Source: Leptolyngbya subtilissima AS-A7
GTDB lineage: Bacteria; Cyanobacteriota; Cyanobacteriia; Phormidesmidales; Phormidesmidaceae
NCBI RefSeq assembly: GCF_039962255.1
Contig: NZ_JAMPKY010000001.1
Location: forward strand, 558,001 to 622,000
Length of the DNA stretch: 64,000 nucleotides
Reading direction: 5' to 3'
The position numbers and the translations under genes were made by a program. Below are positions 44,169 through 53,283 of the stretch, one piece after another (position 1 is the first letter of the stretch; each line of letters opens with the position of its first letter). Below the pieces are notes generated by a model. That model did not search any database. It was not told the origin of the DNA and saw nothing but the letters and a program-made list of their open reading frames with translations.

Positions 44169-46793
44169 ATGCTATATCCGATCAAGGTTATTGATATTGA
44201 ATTAAGCAAACCAATTCCTACGGTTAAGGGGTTAGAAGGCTATATGGGGCTACAAGGGCTGGTGCGTTTGCATGGTGTGCCCTTGGGCTATATTAAGGCC
44301 CCTATTTCCTTGGGTAAATGTACCGCCGCGACGTTGGGTAAGCTGATTTTGGAGGAGCATAGTGAGGCAATTATTTGTCAATTGCTTAAGAACGGTTTGG
44401 CCTCACCCCACCGGCCAGCGGAATTTAAACTAGAAGACCTGCTTAATTTGCCTCCTGTGGAATATACAGGAGAATGGCCACTGGTGACTGTGGCGGTTTG
44501 TACCCGCGATCGCCCTGACGATATCAAGCTTTGCCTAGAGGCCATTGCCCAGCTTGACTACCCCAGCCTTGACATTTTGGTGGTAGACAATGCTCCTACT
44601 ACAGAGAGCACTAAAGACCTGATTGATTACCATTATCCTCAGGTACGCTATGTGCGCGAGCCTCGCCCCGGCTTAGACTGGGCACGCAACCGCGCCATTT
44701 TAGAAGCTCAAGGCGAGATTATTGCTTATACCGATGATGATGTGGTAGTGGATCGAGATTGGGTAAAGGCAATTGCGCTAGCCTTTTCAGAACATCCTGA
44801 GGTTATGGCAGTGACGGGGCTAGTTGTGCCCTATGAGTTAGAAACAGAAGCCCAAGTTTTATTTGAAAGTTATGGTGGATTTGGGCGTGGATTTGAACAA
44901 AAAAGGTATTGTACCGACCCTGGCAAACCTATGTCTTGGCAATGGCTAGGGGCAGGGCAATTTGGCACTGGTGCCAATATGGCTTATCGGCGATCAGTAT
45001 TTGAAACAATTGGATGTTTTGATCCAGCACTAGATGTTGGTACACCTACTAACGGCTGCGGTGATTTAGAGATGTTCATTCGGGTCATCAAATCAGGACA
45101 CATCCTGATTTATGAACCTCAGGCAATGATCCGCCATCGACATCGGCGAGAATATGCCCAACTTAAGCGTCAAATTTCTTTTAATGGAAGCCTTTACGCA
45201 CTCTGGATTAGCCTAGGAAGCACTTACGCTGATTTATGGTTTTCTTGTCTCAAAGTTGGGATCTGGTGGATGCTTTACTGGAATGTGCGCCGGATTATTG
45301 TGTCTTTTTTTCATCAAACCCAATTTCCCAAAGATTTAGTTTTTTCAGAGTTCTATGGAGCTTTTTCTGGTTTCACCTCTTACCAAAAATCAAAAAAAGT
45401 GGTAGCCTCTATTGTCAAAAAATACGGTTGGCAAACAGAGCAGCCTTTACCTACTCGCTATAACTCTAATGGAGACTTTAGTATAAAGCCTTCATTGTCA
45501 AGACAAATCGCTATTCGAGAAGTTGAGCTTAGTAAACCACTGCACTCACTTACTGAGCTAGAAAAATACTCGCGGGTTCGTATTTATATAAGTTGGCATA
45601 ATAGCCCTATCGGAAGTTTAGATTATCAAAATTTAAATTCTAATGTCCTCCAGCTCACTCTTTCTAGAGAAATCGTCAAAAAATTTTATCGGCTATTGCT
45701 AGATCCATCTAAATCCAAGGTTTCTGATGTGGTTTGGAGTAGCACCATAAAGGCCATTGGCAATCATTATAGTTTGATTAATGAGACTGATTCTGAGTCA
45801 ATTCCGGACAATATTTCTGTCTCTGTTATCGTAGGTACGTTTGATAGACCGGATGATCTGCGTAGTTGCTTGACTCATCTTCAAAGACAAATAACAAATC
45901 GAAAATTTAAAATAATAGTTGTTGACAATCATCCTCAGTCAGAAATTTTACTACCCTTGAAAGGCGATTTTCCAGAGATTCTTTGGGTTGATGAGCCACG
46001 TCAAGGTGTTGCCTATGCCAGAAATGCGGGAATAAATGCTAGTGCCAGCGATATTGTTATTACCATTGATGATGATGTAACAGTCCCTCATGACTGGATG
46101 GAAAAACTAATAAAACCACTAGCTAATTCTCAAGTAATGGCTGTTACAGGTAATATTTTACCTCTAGAGTTAGAGACAGAATCTCAACAAAAATTTGAAT
46201 ATTACGGTGGCCTAGGCCGAGGTTTTGAATCTTTTTCAGCCGATGGTGATTGGTATGACTTGTTCCCTCACAAACCATCACCAGTTTGGGATCTTGGAGG
46301 CACTGCCAATTCTGCATTTCGAGCCGAAATATTCAGCCATCCTGAGATTGGATTAATGGATGAATCTTTAGGGCCAGGTATGCCTTCCGGAGTTGGAGAA
46401 GACAGTTATTTATTCTACAAAATTATAAAAGCAGGTTATACCGTGACTTATGAGCCAAAAGGGTTTGTTTGGCACCGACACCGTAGAACTAATCAAGCAC
46501 TTAATAAGCAGATCTACAACTACAGCAAAGGTCATGTTTCTCACAATCTCACGACTTGGTTGCGAGATGGAGATTATAGAGGCCTAGCGCAAGTATTACT
46601 AGGCTTACCTTATGCACATTACTATCGAATAAAAGAGTATATTTTGAAGCGTAGTAATTACCCTATTACTCTGATTTGGCTGGAAATTAGGGGCAACCTA
46701 GCAGGTCCATGGTCTCTTTGGCGATCTCGTGTACGTGTACATAAACAAGGCCGTAGTCAGCCATATATTCCTATCCATAATCGGCCTAATTAG
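44169..46793 (+). CDS. Tandem-duplicated two-domain GT2 glycosyltransferase
   Basis: This 874-residue protein consists of two homologous halves. Each has a prefix (5-60: IDIELSKPIPTVKGLEGY; 449-505: IREVELSKPLHSLTELEKY) followed by a GT-A domain (about 105-330 and 550-775). Both keep the start (TVAVCTRDRPDD; SVIVGTFDRPDD), a DDD metal motif (189-191; 634-636), ARN loops and a late HRHRR. The first half is partly GC-richer; the second is AT-rich. Both sites look intact, so it may form two linkages or act as a polymerase. Such bifunctional GT2 proteins are known in LPS and capsule assembly. It lies 44 bases after the GT2 gene and before the ABC exporter. Confidence 0.9.
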   Translation: MLYPIKVIDIELSKPIPTVKGLEGYMGLQGLVRLHGVPLGYIKAPISLGKCTAATLGKLILEEHSEAIICQLLKNGLASPHRPAEFKLEDLLNLPPVEYTGEWPLVTVAVCTRDRPDDIKLCLEAIAQLDYPSLDILVVDNAPTTESTKDLIDYHYPQVRYVREPRPGLDWARNRAILEAQGEIIAYTDDDVVVDRDWVKAIALAFSEHPEVMAVTGLVVPYELETEAQVLFESYGGFGRGFEQKRYCTDPGKPMSWQWLGAGQFGTGANMAYRRSVFETIGCFDPALDVGTPTNGCGDLEMFIRVIKSGHILIYEPQAMIRHRHRREYAQLKRQISFNGSLYALWISLGSTYADLWFSCLKVGIWWMLYWNVRRIIVSFFHQTQFPKDLVFSEFYGAFSGFTSYQKSKKVVASIVKKYGWQTEQPLPTRYNSNGDFSIKPSLSRQIAIREVELSKPLHSLTELEKYSRVRIYISWHNSPIGSLDYQNLNSNVLQLTLSREIVKKFYRLLLDPSKSKVSDVVWSSTIKAIGNHYSLINETDSESIPDNISVSVIVGTFDRPDDLRSCLTHLQRQITNRKFKIIVVDNHPQSEILLPLKGDFPEILWVDEPRQGVAYARNAGINASASDIVITIDDDVTVPHDWMEKLIKPLANSQVMAVTGNILPLELETESQQKFEYYGGLGRGFESFSADGDWYDLFPHKPSPVWDLGGTANSAFRAEIFSHPEIGLMDESLGPGMPSGVGEDSYLFYKIIKAGYTVTYEPKGFVWHRHRRTNQALNKQIYNYSKGHVSHNLTTWLRDGDYRGLAQVLLGLPYAHYYRIKEYILKRSNYPITLIWLEIRGNLAGPWSLWRSRVRVHKQGRSQPYIPIHNRPN

Positions 46794-46881
46794 GAATATG
46801 ATAATTAACCTTTAAAGATAGAAGATAAAGAATATTTCAAGTCAAACGCTATTATCTAAATAAGCCTTGTTCTCTCGATAA

Positions 46882-47700
46882 ATGGGACTATTTGTTATGA
46901 TAAGAACACCTAGAGGCTATAAGGCAATGTGGTCTTATCATCACTTTGGCTATCTTTGGGATCTGCTGCGATCGCTAGTTGATCGTGAGATGAAAATCAT
47001 GTACAAGCGATCCACTCTAGGAATCGCCTGGACATTAATTAGCCCTTTGCTTCAGCTACTAGTTTTTGTTTTTGTTTTCCAAGTCATCATTAAAATTGAT
47101 ATTCTTCAATATTCCTCCTACGTCTTTACGGGCCTACTCGTCTGGAACTGGTTTCAAACTTCTCTATTCCAGGCAACTGGTATTATCGTTAGCAGTCGTC
47201 CACTCATTCGACAACCAGGTTTCCCCAACGCCGTTTTACCTATTGTTGTTGTCACCACAGGATTAATTCATTTTGTCTTAGCGTTGCCTGTGCTATTTGT
47301 TTTTCTACTCATTGATGGGGTTCATCTCACACCCATACTGCTAGCCTTGCCGCTACTTCAGCTTATTCAGTTTGCCCTTACTGTCACATTTTCTTATTTT
47401 CTTGCATCACTTAACGTCACCTTTAGAGATACTCAACATACCCTGGGTGTGCTGCTTCAGTTCTTGTTCTATTTAACCCCCATTTTTTATGAGATAGATA
47501 ACATCTCCGACCGCTACTGGTTTGTCTATGGCCTCAACCCGATGGTGCACATTGTCACCAGCTATCGACAAATTTTAATGTGGGGTACACAGCCCGATTG
47601 GCTAGCTCTAGCGATTATCTCTGGCATAGTTGCTGTGCTCATGCCCGTTGGCTACACCCTTTTCAAACGCCAAAGCCTACGATTTGTAGAAGAAATTTAA
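46882..47700 (+). CDS. ABC-2 type polysaccharide export permease (Wzm-like)
   Basis: This inner-membrane subunit would export a completed lipid-linked glycan. It has 272 residues with six helices typical of Wzm/TagG: DREMKIMYKRSTLGIAWTLI at the N-terminal interface, the WNWFQTSLFQATGIIVSSRP loop, and late FLFYLTPIFYEIDN then GLNPMVHIVTSYRQILMWG. ATG 46882 and ATG 46897 are both possible starts. The ATPase gene begins one base after its stop, confirming the pair. It is separate from the Wzx/Wzy components upstream, so the locus has two export routes. Confidence 0.93.
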   Translation: MGLFVMIRTPRGYKAMWSYHHFGYLWDLLRSLVDREMKIMYKRSTLGIAWTLISPLLQLLVFVFVFQVIIKIDILQYSSYVFTGLLVWNWFQTSLFQATGIIVSSRPLIRQPGFPNAVLPIVVVTTGLIHFVLALPVLFVFLLIDGVHLTPILLALPLLQLIQFALTVTFSYFLASLNVTFRDTQHTLGVLLQFLFYLTPIFYEIDNISDRYWFVYGLNPMVHIVTSYRQILMWGTQPDWLALAIISGIVAVLMPVGYTLFKRQSLRFVEEI

Positions 47701-47701
47701 A

Positions 47702-48958
47702 ATGGGTGCTGCAATTCTGGTTGAAAATTTAGGCAAGCGATTCCATCGCTATCATGCCAAAAAGCCCGTAACCCTTATGGAGGCAGCTCTGTCGGGGCTG
47801 AGGCGCATTCAGCCGATGGATGACTTTTGGGCCTTGCGGGGCATTTCGTTTGAAGTAGCCACCGGGGAAATGCTAGGCGTCATTGGTCACAACGGTGCTG
47901 GAAAATCTACCCTACTGCAAGTGTTAGGCAAAGTCGCCCATCCCAACGAAGGGCGAATCAAAATGCGCGGCCGAGTGGGCGCGCTGCTCGATTTGGGGGC
48001 TGGGTTTCACGGTGATTTGACCGGCCGTGAGAACGTCTTTGTGGCCGCAATTGTCACCGGGCTGCGACGCCGTGAAGTGACTCGTCGCTTTGACCGGATC
48101 GTTGAATTTGCAGAACTGGAGAGCTTTATTGACAACCCAGTGCGCACCTACAGTTCTGGCATGATGATGCGCTTGGCCTTTTCGGTGGCTGTGCACACTG
48201 ACCCAGAGATTTTACTGGTAGATGAGTTTTTATCGGTAGGAGATTTAGCCTTTCAGAGCAAATGCCTCAGCCGCATTGCCGAGATGAAAGCCCAGGGTTG
48301 TGCGATTGTGCTGGTGTCTCACGATGCAGGGCAGGTAGAAAGATTATGCGATCGCGCCCTCTGGCTTAAGCATGGCACCATCATGGCCTATGGCGAACCC
48401 GCTGCAGTCGTAGGGCAATACACCATGGAGATGCAGCTTAAAACCCAGCAGCTTACTCCCCAGCACCCTGCTCAATTCACTCCGTTTGGCACTGAACTCC
48501 GGGTTAACGAAAACCGCTTTGGCTCCCTTGAATCCGAGATTACTGGTGTAAGGCTGCTCCCTCAGACCCAGATTGACTCTGGAAGTCCTCTATATATCGA
48601 AATAGACTATCAGGCTCATCAGCCTACTGATAGTGCTATTTTTAGCCTGACTATCAGCCAGGAAAATGGTGAGGTGTGTCTAGACGTAAATACCTTAGTA
48701 ATGGGCATTCCCTGTGTTCGATTACAGGAGGAAGGCACAATTAGGCTGGTTATTGACCGTCTCGATCTCCGAGGTGGAAGATACTTCGTAAATGTAGGAA
48801 TGTATAAGCAAAACTGGGAATATGCCTATGACTACCACTGGCATGTTTACCCTTTAACTGTTGATGCTACATTGCCCTATAAAGAAATTGGAATTTTATG
48901 CCCTCCTATGCGCTGGGAAGTAGCAACCTTTGGAGTAAACGCGTTGCTAGCACCTTGA
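47702..48958 (+). CDS. ABC exporter ATPase with C-terminal carbohydrate-recognition-type domain (Wzt-like)
   Basis: This is the ATPase partner of the Wzm-like permease. It has 418 residues: Walker A GHNGAGKST (62-70), signature YSSGMMMRLAFS (150-161), Walker B LLVDEF (171-176) and switch VSHD (205-208). The C-terminal 170 residues match the extra Wzt domain, which in some O-antigen systems recognises the modified non-reducing end of the finished chain before export. That makes a terminal modification likely for this glycan; the trifunctional gene downstream encodes a methyltransferase domain that could supply it (inference). One base separates it from the permease. Confidence 0.93.
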   Translation: MGAAILVENLGKRFHRYHAKKPVTLMEAALSGLRRIQPMDDFWALRGISFEVATGEMLGVIGHNGAGKSTLLQVLGKVAHPNEGRIKMRGRVGALLDLGAGFHGDLTGRENVFVAAIVTGLRRREVTRRFDRIVEFAELESFIDNPVRTYSSGMMMRLAFSVAVHTDPEILLVDEFLSVGDLAFQSKCLSRIAEMKAQGCAIVLVSHDAGQVERLCDRALWLKHGTIMAYGEPAAVVGQYTMEMQLKTQQLTPQHPAQFTPFGTELRVNENRFGSLESEITGVRLLPQTQIDSGSPLYIEIDYQAHQPTDSAIFSLTISQENGEVCLDVNTLVMGIPCVRLQEEGTIRLVIDRLDLRGGRYFVNVGMYKQNWEYAYDYHWHVYPLTVDATLPYKEIGILCPPMRWEVATFGVNALLAP

Positions 48959-49041
48959 AACCATTCAGTTAGCACATCTAGTCGCTGTAAAAAGCATCAA
49001 CAGCTCGTTAAGCAAACAAATTATTCTTAATCAGATATCCT

Positions 49042-52000
49042 ATGCACCCTTCTAGTATTTCAATCATAATCCCAGCACATAACTCAGCAGCAACTCTAGC
49101 TGAAACCCTTGCTTCTCTATTGAAGCAAACAACGCTTCACTGGGAGGCAATTATTGTAGACGATGGCTCTGTAGATGAAACCGAAGCGATCGCCAAGCAA
49201 TTTGCTGTCCAAGACAGCCGCATCCATGTTTTGAGCCAGCCTAATCAAGGAGTGAGTGCGGCTCGTAACGCGGGGGCTCAGATAGCACAAGCGCCATGGC
49301 TATTATTTCTAGATTCAGATGATTGGGTTGCCCCTGACTACATTACCCTTATGACGGCAAAGATCGAATCAGATTCATCTCTAGATGTCGTTCATTGTGG
49401 ATGGGTACGTGTTGCTCCAGATGGCACATTAGTAGGCGAAAAAAACTCTCCTAATCTGCCTGACCTATTTCCTATTGTGGCTCGCTATTGCCCATTTGCT
49501 ATCCATGCCTGTGTGGTGAAACAAACAGTCTTCACGCAAGCAGGCGGTTTTGACACATCTCTAATGACCTGTGAAGATTGGGATCTATGGCAGCGGATTG
49601 CTCGGCAAGGGGCTCGATTTGGAGGCATTCCAGAGATTTTGGCCTATTACAGAATGCGACCCAAATCCTTATCTGGAGATGGCACCCAATTCTTTAAGGA
49701 TGGGCTTCGAGTTCTTCGTCAGGGTTGCACCCCAGATCCGAGGATCACTAACCCCCAACCCAACTATCAAGCTGGATTATCGGCGGATAACCTCAGCAAC
49801 CTCGAATTTTATTGGGCAAGTTGGCCAGCAGGCTTAGTTTTAGGGCTAGGCAGAGATGCTAGCCCGTTGTTATCACTTCTTCATGGCCCTGCACCAGGGT
49901 TAGATCCTCACTGTGTAGCAGCTAATTTATTTGAATCGACACCATTACCAAGTTGCTCTCATCCAGCAGCTTGGTGGCAACTTTGGGAAGTAGTTTGTCC
50001 ACTACTTCAGAAGTTTTTGAATGCCCTAGAAGAATTGTCAAAAGCGTCTGGCCTAGCGCAACGTGTGGCCAGAATTTTAGAACGGATGGTGTTGGAGCAA
50101 GCAATAGATGCTCCATGGCCGCTTCAGGTTGGGAAAACCTATGGTGTTTTACTAGAAATTACGCAGCCGATTGTGAACATTGTTCCTCCTGAGGGGTTTG
50201 AGCGTCTGTATGGCGTTGTAACTATGGCGGGACGGCGCTTGGGAACAATAGAACTTCCTATTTGTGACGGGGTAGTTTCCGAACTGGTTTTAAAGGACAG
50301 TATTGCAGATCAATATTACTGGTCAATTCTGGGATATTACTATAATCAAACTATCTATCGGCAGCAAAATCTACAAGAAAGTCAAGATGTGGCAGACTGG
50401 CAAGCTCATCACAATCAAGTGGGATGGGCAACATTCTTACAAGATCTATGGGATCGGCCGGCCTGGGGTGAAGAGGCTTTTTATAATGCTGCCTACTCAG
50501 ACCCAGCCCCTACCCTCAAGGTAGAATCTGACCAACTGACGATAGAAGTAAGTGATTTTTTGTCAGATGTGAGCACTGCTAGCGATGCCTTGACAGTATT
50601 GGCGACCGTTGGTGGGATAGCCATAGGGCAATTTACGATTCCGACCCATAAAGGTTGTGTATCGGCTCAATCATTACGGGCTACGCTAACCCTGGAAGGG
50701 GGATTGGAATTGTGTCGCAGTGTAGTGCGAGAAGCCTGTATTGGACAGCCCATCGTGCCAAGGATGACCCTTAGACAGCGATTAGCGCTGGCCGCTAAAC
50801 ACCGGTTACACCACCAGTCGGCTCTCTCTATTGCCCTATCCGAAAGATTTGAGGAATTATCCCATACTCTTATTCTAAGGCATCGCCACCAGTTGTCTGG
50901 TAGTAGTGGTTCCCGCTGGGCTACCCTCCCCTCACAGGCGGCTGAAGCTATATTAACAATGGCTCAGGCAACGCGGGAAACGATCGCCCAACAGCCAAAT
51001 TCTCCAAACTCTATTAATCGAGTTATGTATGCGGCCGATAGCTTCATAGTTGACAAGCCTCATGATCAGTTGAGGCCTGATCTAAACTCAAATCGATGGA
51101 ACAATAGCAATCAACCACCATCGGTACAGACCGAGTTTAATAATCGCGATTACTTTGAAACTCTCTTTGCCACTCAACCAGATCCCTGGAAATATACTAC
51201 CAACTACGAACAAGTTAAATACGAACAAACCCTTTCTCTTTTGCCCAAGCACGAGATACAACGAGCCTTAGAGCTAGCTTGCGCTGAGGGTCACTTTACT
51301 GAGCAACTTGCACCCCATGTGCAATCGCTGATCGCTACAGATATTTCGCAAATTGCGGTGGAGCGTACCGCCCAGCGATGTAGTGAATTTCCTCATATTC
51401 AATTTCGACAGCTAGATATGGCCGCCGATCCTTTGCCAGATTCCCTACAACTCATCGTCTGTAGCGAAGTACTTTACTACATTGGAGGTTGGGAAAACCT
51501 CCGAAACTTTGCCAAAAGGGTAGTGAATGCTTTGGAACCTGGGGGTTATTTTCTGACGGCTCATGCCCATTTAGTGGTCGATGAACCCGATCGCACTGGC
51601 TATAACTGGGATCATCCCTTCGGTGCTAAAGGTATTAGCGATACATTCATGGCAATTGGGCATTTCAAACTGGTCAATGAAATCCATACACCGCTTTATC
51701 GCATACAGCTTTTTCAAAAGAAAAAGCGGAGTTGGCTGCCCTGGTCTCAGTCTTCTCCCAGTGTGGTCAAACTGCCTCAGCCTACTGCTCCCCCAGAAGC
51801 TGCTATCCACCAGGTTTTGTGGCAAGGGGGCACACCCCAGAAAACTGAAGCTCAATCGATTGTTACCGATCGCCTCCCGATTTTGATGTACCACCGCGTG
51901 GCTCCTGAAGGCGCTGCTGCTATAAACCGGTGGCGGGTGACACCGGAGGCCTTTGAAGCACAATTGAGCTATCTACGGGACGCTGGTTACTACACCGTGC

Positions 52001-52566
52001 CATTAGAAACTTGGCAACGAGCGATCATCACTAAGAACCCCTTACCAGGGCGGGCCATACTGTTAACTTTTGATGATGGCTACCTTGATTTCTTAACCTA
52101 TGCCTATCCTTTGCTTCAAGCCTATGGGTTCTCAGCCACTGTCTTCTTGGTGGCTGATCACGTTGGGCAATCTAATCAATGGGATAATATCTATGGAGAA
52201 GATATTCCACTCATGACCTGGGCGCAAATTCGTCAGCTACAAGCGCAAGGCATTGAGTTTGGTTCCCATAGCGCCAGCCATCGCCCGTTGACCTCTCTCA
52301 CAGTTGAAGAGATCGTCAAAGAAGGCTTGCGATCGCGCACTATACTTACTCAGGAGTTGGGCACACCTGTACAAACCATTGCTTATCCCTACGGAGATGT
52401 TGACCCCGTCGTACAACACCTGATCGGAGCCTGTGGATATACTATTGGCCTGTCTTGCCGTCCCGGGCAAAGCTCTTTTCAAGACTCGCTTTTGTCATTG
52501 CCTCGCATTGAAGTAGAAGGCTCTAATAACCTTCAAGAATTTGTCAAGAAGCTAAGCAAAAACTGA
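49042..52566 (+). CDS. Fusion protein: GT2 glycosyltransferase + NodS-like methyltransferase + NodB polysaccharide deacetylase
   Basis: One 1174-residue chain with three enzyme-like parts. (1) GT2 domain, 1 to about 235: IIIPAHNSAATLAETLASLL, IIVDDGSVDETEAI, DSDD (91-94), CEDWDLW (177-183). (2) A middle region (about 240-690) without recognised motifs. (3) NodS-like SAM methyltransferase, about 698-895: DPWKYTTNYEQVKYEQTLSL (714-733), LELACAEGHFTEQL (SAM loop), CSEVLYYI. (4) NodB-type deacetylase, about 945-1174: LPILMYHRV, TFDDGY (1009-1014), HSASH (1076-1080), YPYGD (1115-1119), with catalytic Asp and metal His present. Similar fusions appear in automated annotation, as I recall, but no characterised function is known to me. 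It is probably linked to the Wzm/Wzt glycan just upstream. Confidence 0.93.
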   Translation: MHPSSISIIIPAHNSAATLAETLASLLKQTTLHWEAIIVDDGSVDETEAIAKQFAVQDSRIHVLSQPNQGVSAARNAGAQIAQAPWLLFLDSDDWVAPDYITLMTAKIESDSSLDVVHCGWVRVAPDGTLVGEKNSPNLPDLFPIVARYCPFAIHACVVKQTVFTQAGGFDTSLMTCEDWDLWQRIARQGARFGGIPEILAYYRMRPKSLSGDGTQFFKDGLRVLRQGCTPDPRITNPQPNYQAGLSADNLSNLEFYWASWPAGLVLGLGRDASPLLSLLHGPAPGLDPHCVAANLFESTPLPSCSHPAAWWQLWEVVCPLLQKFLNALEELSKASGLAQRVARILERMVLEQAIDAPWPLQVGKTYGVLLEITQPIVNIVPPEGFERLYGVVTMAGRRLGTIELPICDGVVSELVLKDSIADQYYWSILGYYYNQTIYRQQNLQESQDVADWQAHHNQVGWATFLQDLWDRPAWGEEAFYNAAYSDPAPTLKVESDQLTIEVSDFLSDVSTASDALTVLATVGGIAIGQFTIPTHKGCVSAQSLRATLTLEGGLELCRSVVREACIGQPIVPRMTLRQRLALAAKHRLHHQSALSIALSERFEELSHTLILRHRHQLSGSSGSRWATLPSQAAEAILTMAQATRETIAQQPNSPNSINRVMYAADSFIVDKPHDQLRPDLNSNRWNNSNQPPSVQTEFNNRDYFETLFATQPDPWKYTTNYEQVKYEQTLSLLPKHEIQRALELACAEGHFTEQLAPHVQSLIATDISQIAVERTAQRCSEFPHIQFRQLDMAADPLPDSLQLIVCSEVLYYIGGWENLRNFAKRVVNALEPGGYFLTAHAHLVVDEPDRTGYNWDHPFGAKGISDTFMAIGHFKLVNEIHTPLYRIQLFQKKKRSWLPWSQSSPSVVKLPQPTAPPEAAIHQVLWQGGTPQKTEAQSIVTDRLPILMYHRVAPEGAAAINRWRVTPEAFEAQLSYLRDAGYYTVPLETWQRAIITKNPLPGRAILLTFDDGYLDFLTYAYPLLQAYGFSATVFLVADHVGQSNQWDNIYGEDIPLMTWAQIRQLQAQGIEFGSHSASHRPLTSLTVEEIVKEGLRSRTILTQELGTPVQTIAYPYGDVDPVVQHLIGACGYTIGLSCRPGQSSFQDSLLSLPRIEVEGSNNLQEFVKKLSKN

Positions 52567-53252
52567 AGACCTAGCATAATGGTACACTCTGACATATGCA
52601 AAGAATGGCGGAAGGCCAAGTGCTTTCAGGAAAACTTTTGTCCGTGCAAGCCCCTTTTCTATAGTCTGGGTCAGCGTAAACTCAGAGCCTAACTTGGCTC
52701 AGGCTGACGAAGCAGTGCTCGACCAAAAGCAGTGCTCGACCCGCACTCCAACCTTTCGCTGGATTTTGCAGAAGTTTTAGGCGATTCACCTAGTTTCAAT
52801 CGGCTCTTCCCAGCAGGTCAGTAACCTTTTGGAAGGACGCCGCAAAATCGCTTGCCTCATGGGCTTTCCGGCTTTCCGCTATTATCTCCTTAATTAACCC
52901 CTGTCAACCTGTGGAATGTCGGTACATTGCTGCATGCAAGGAAAAGGTCAAATTCGAACTAGCTGATTTTATTCATTTGGGAATCAATAGCTCATGTTTA
53001 GAATAAGGCAAACTGAATAAAACGTAATGCAACTTAAGCTAGATGAGCTTTATTAAGTTCTGCTACTGTGCCATATAACTTATGTAATCAATTGACCTTG
53101 ATGCCCTAAAAATATTTTTAATAACCTCAGGGAAAATTGCGATCGTCTTGAGGAGAAAGTATCCAAACTCTTCTCTAAAACTTAACCTATTTTATCCTTC
53201 TCCTAAGATTTTAGAAAAAAGATTTTTATCAAACTCCTAGTATTAAACTTAG
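52567..53252. other. Intergenic region with a short direct repeat
   Basis: About 690 bases with no credible gene on either strand. It holds the 14-base direct repeat agcagtgctcgacc at 52711-52724 and 52728-52741 (17-base period). The second half is very AT-rich. No element recognisable as an insertion sequence or RNA gene was seen. Confidence 0.45.
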
Positions 53253-53258
53253 TATAAT
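53253..53258 (+). promoter_or_regulatory. Likely -10 box of the membrane-protein gene
   Basis: tataat lies 25 bases before ATG 53284, with a gagag ribosome-site-like stretch in between (53272-53276). No convincing -35 hexamer is visible. The spacing fits a short leader. Confidence 0.5.
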
Positions 53259-53283
53259 CTAGGCTTAATACTGAGAGTTGAGT

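Noticed and set aside
52711..52741. Two copies of agcagtgctcgacc considered as the start of a CRISPR array
   Set aside because: Only two 14-base copies with a 3-base gap; no repeat/spacer pattern and no cas genes.
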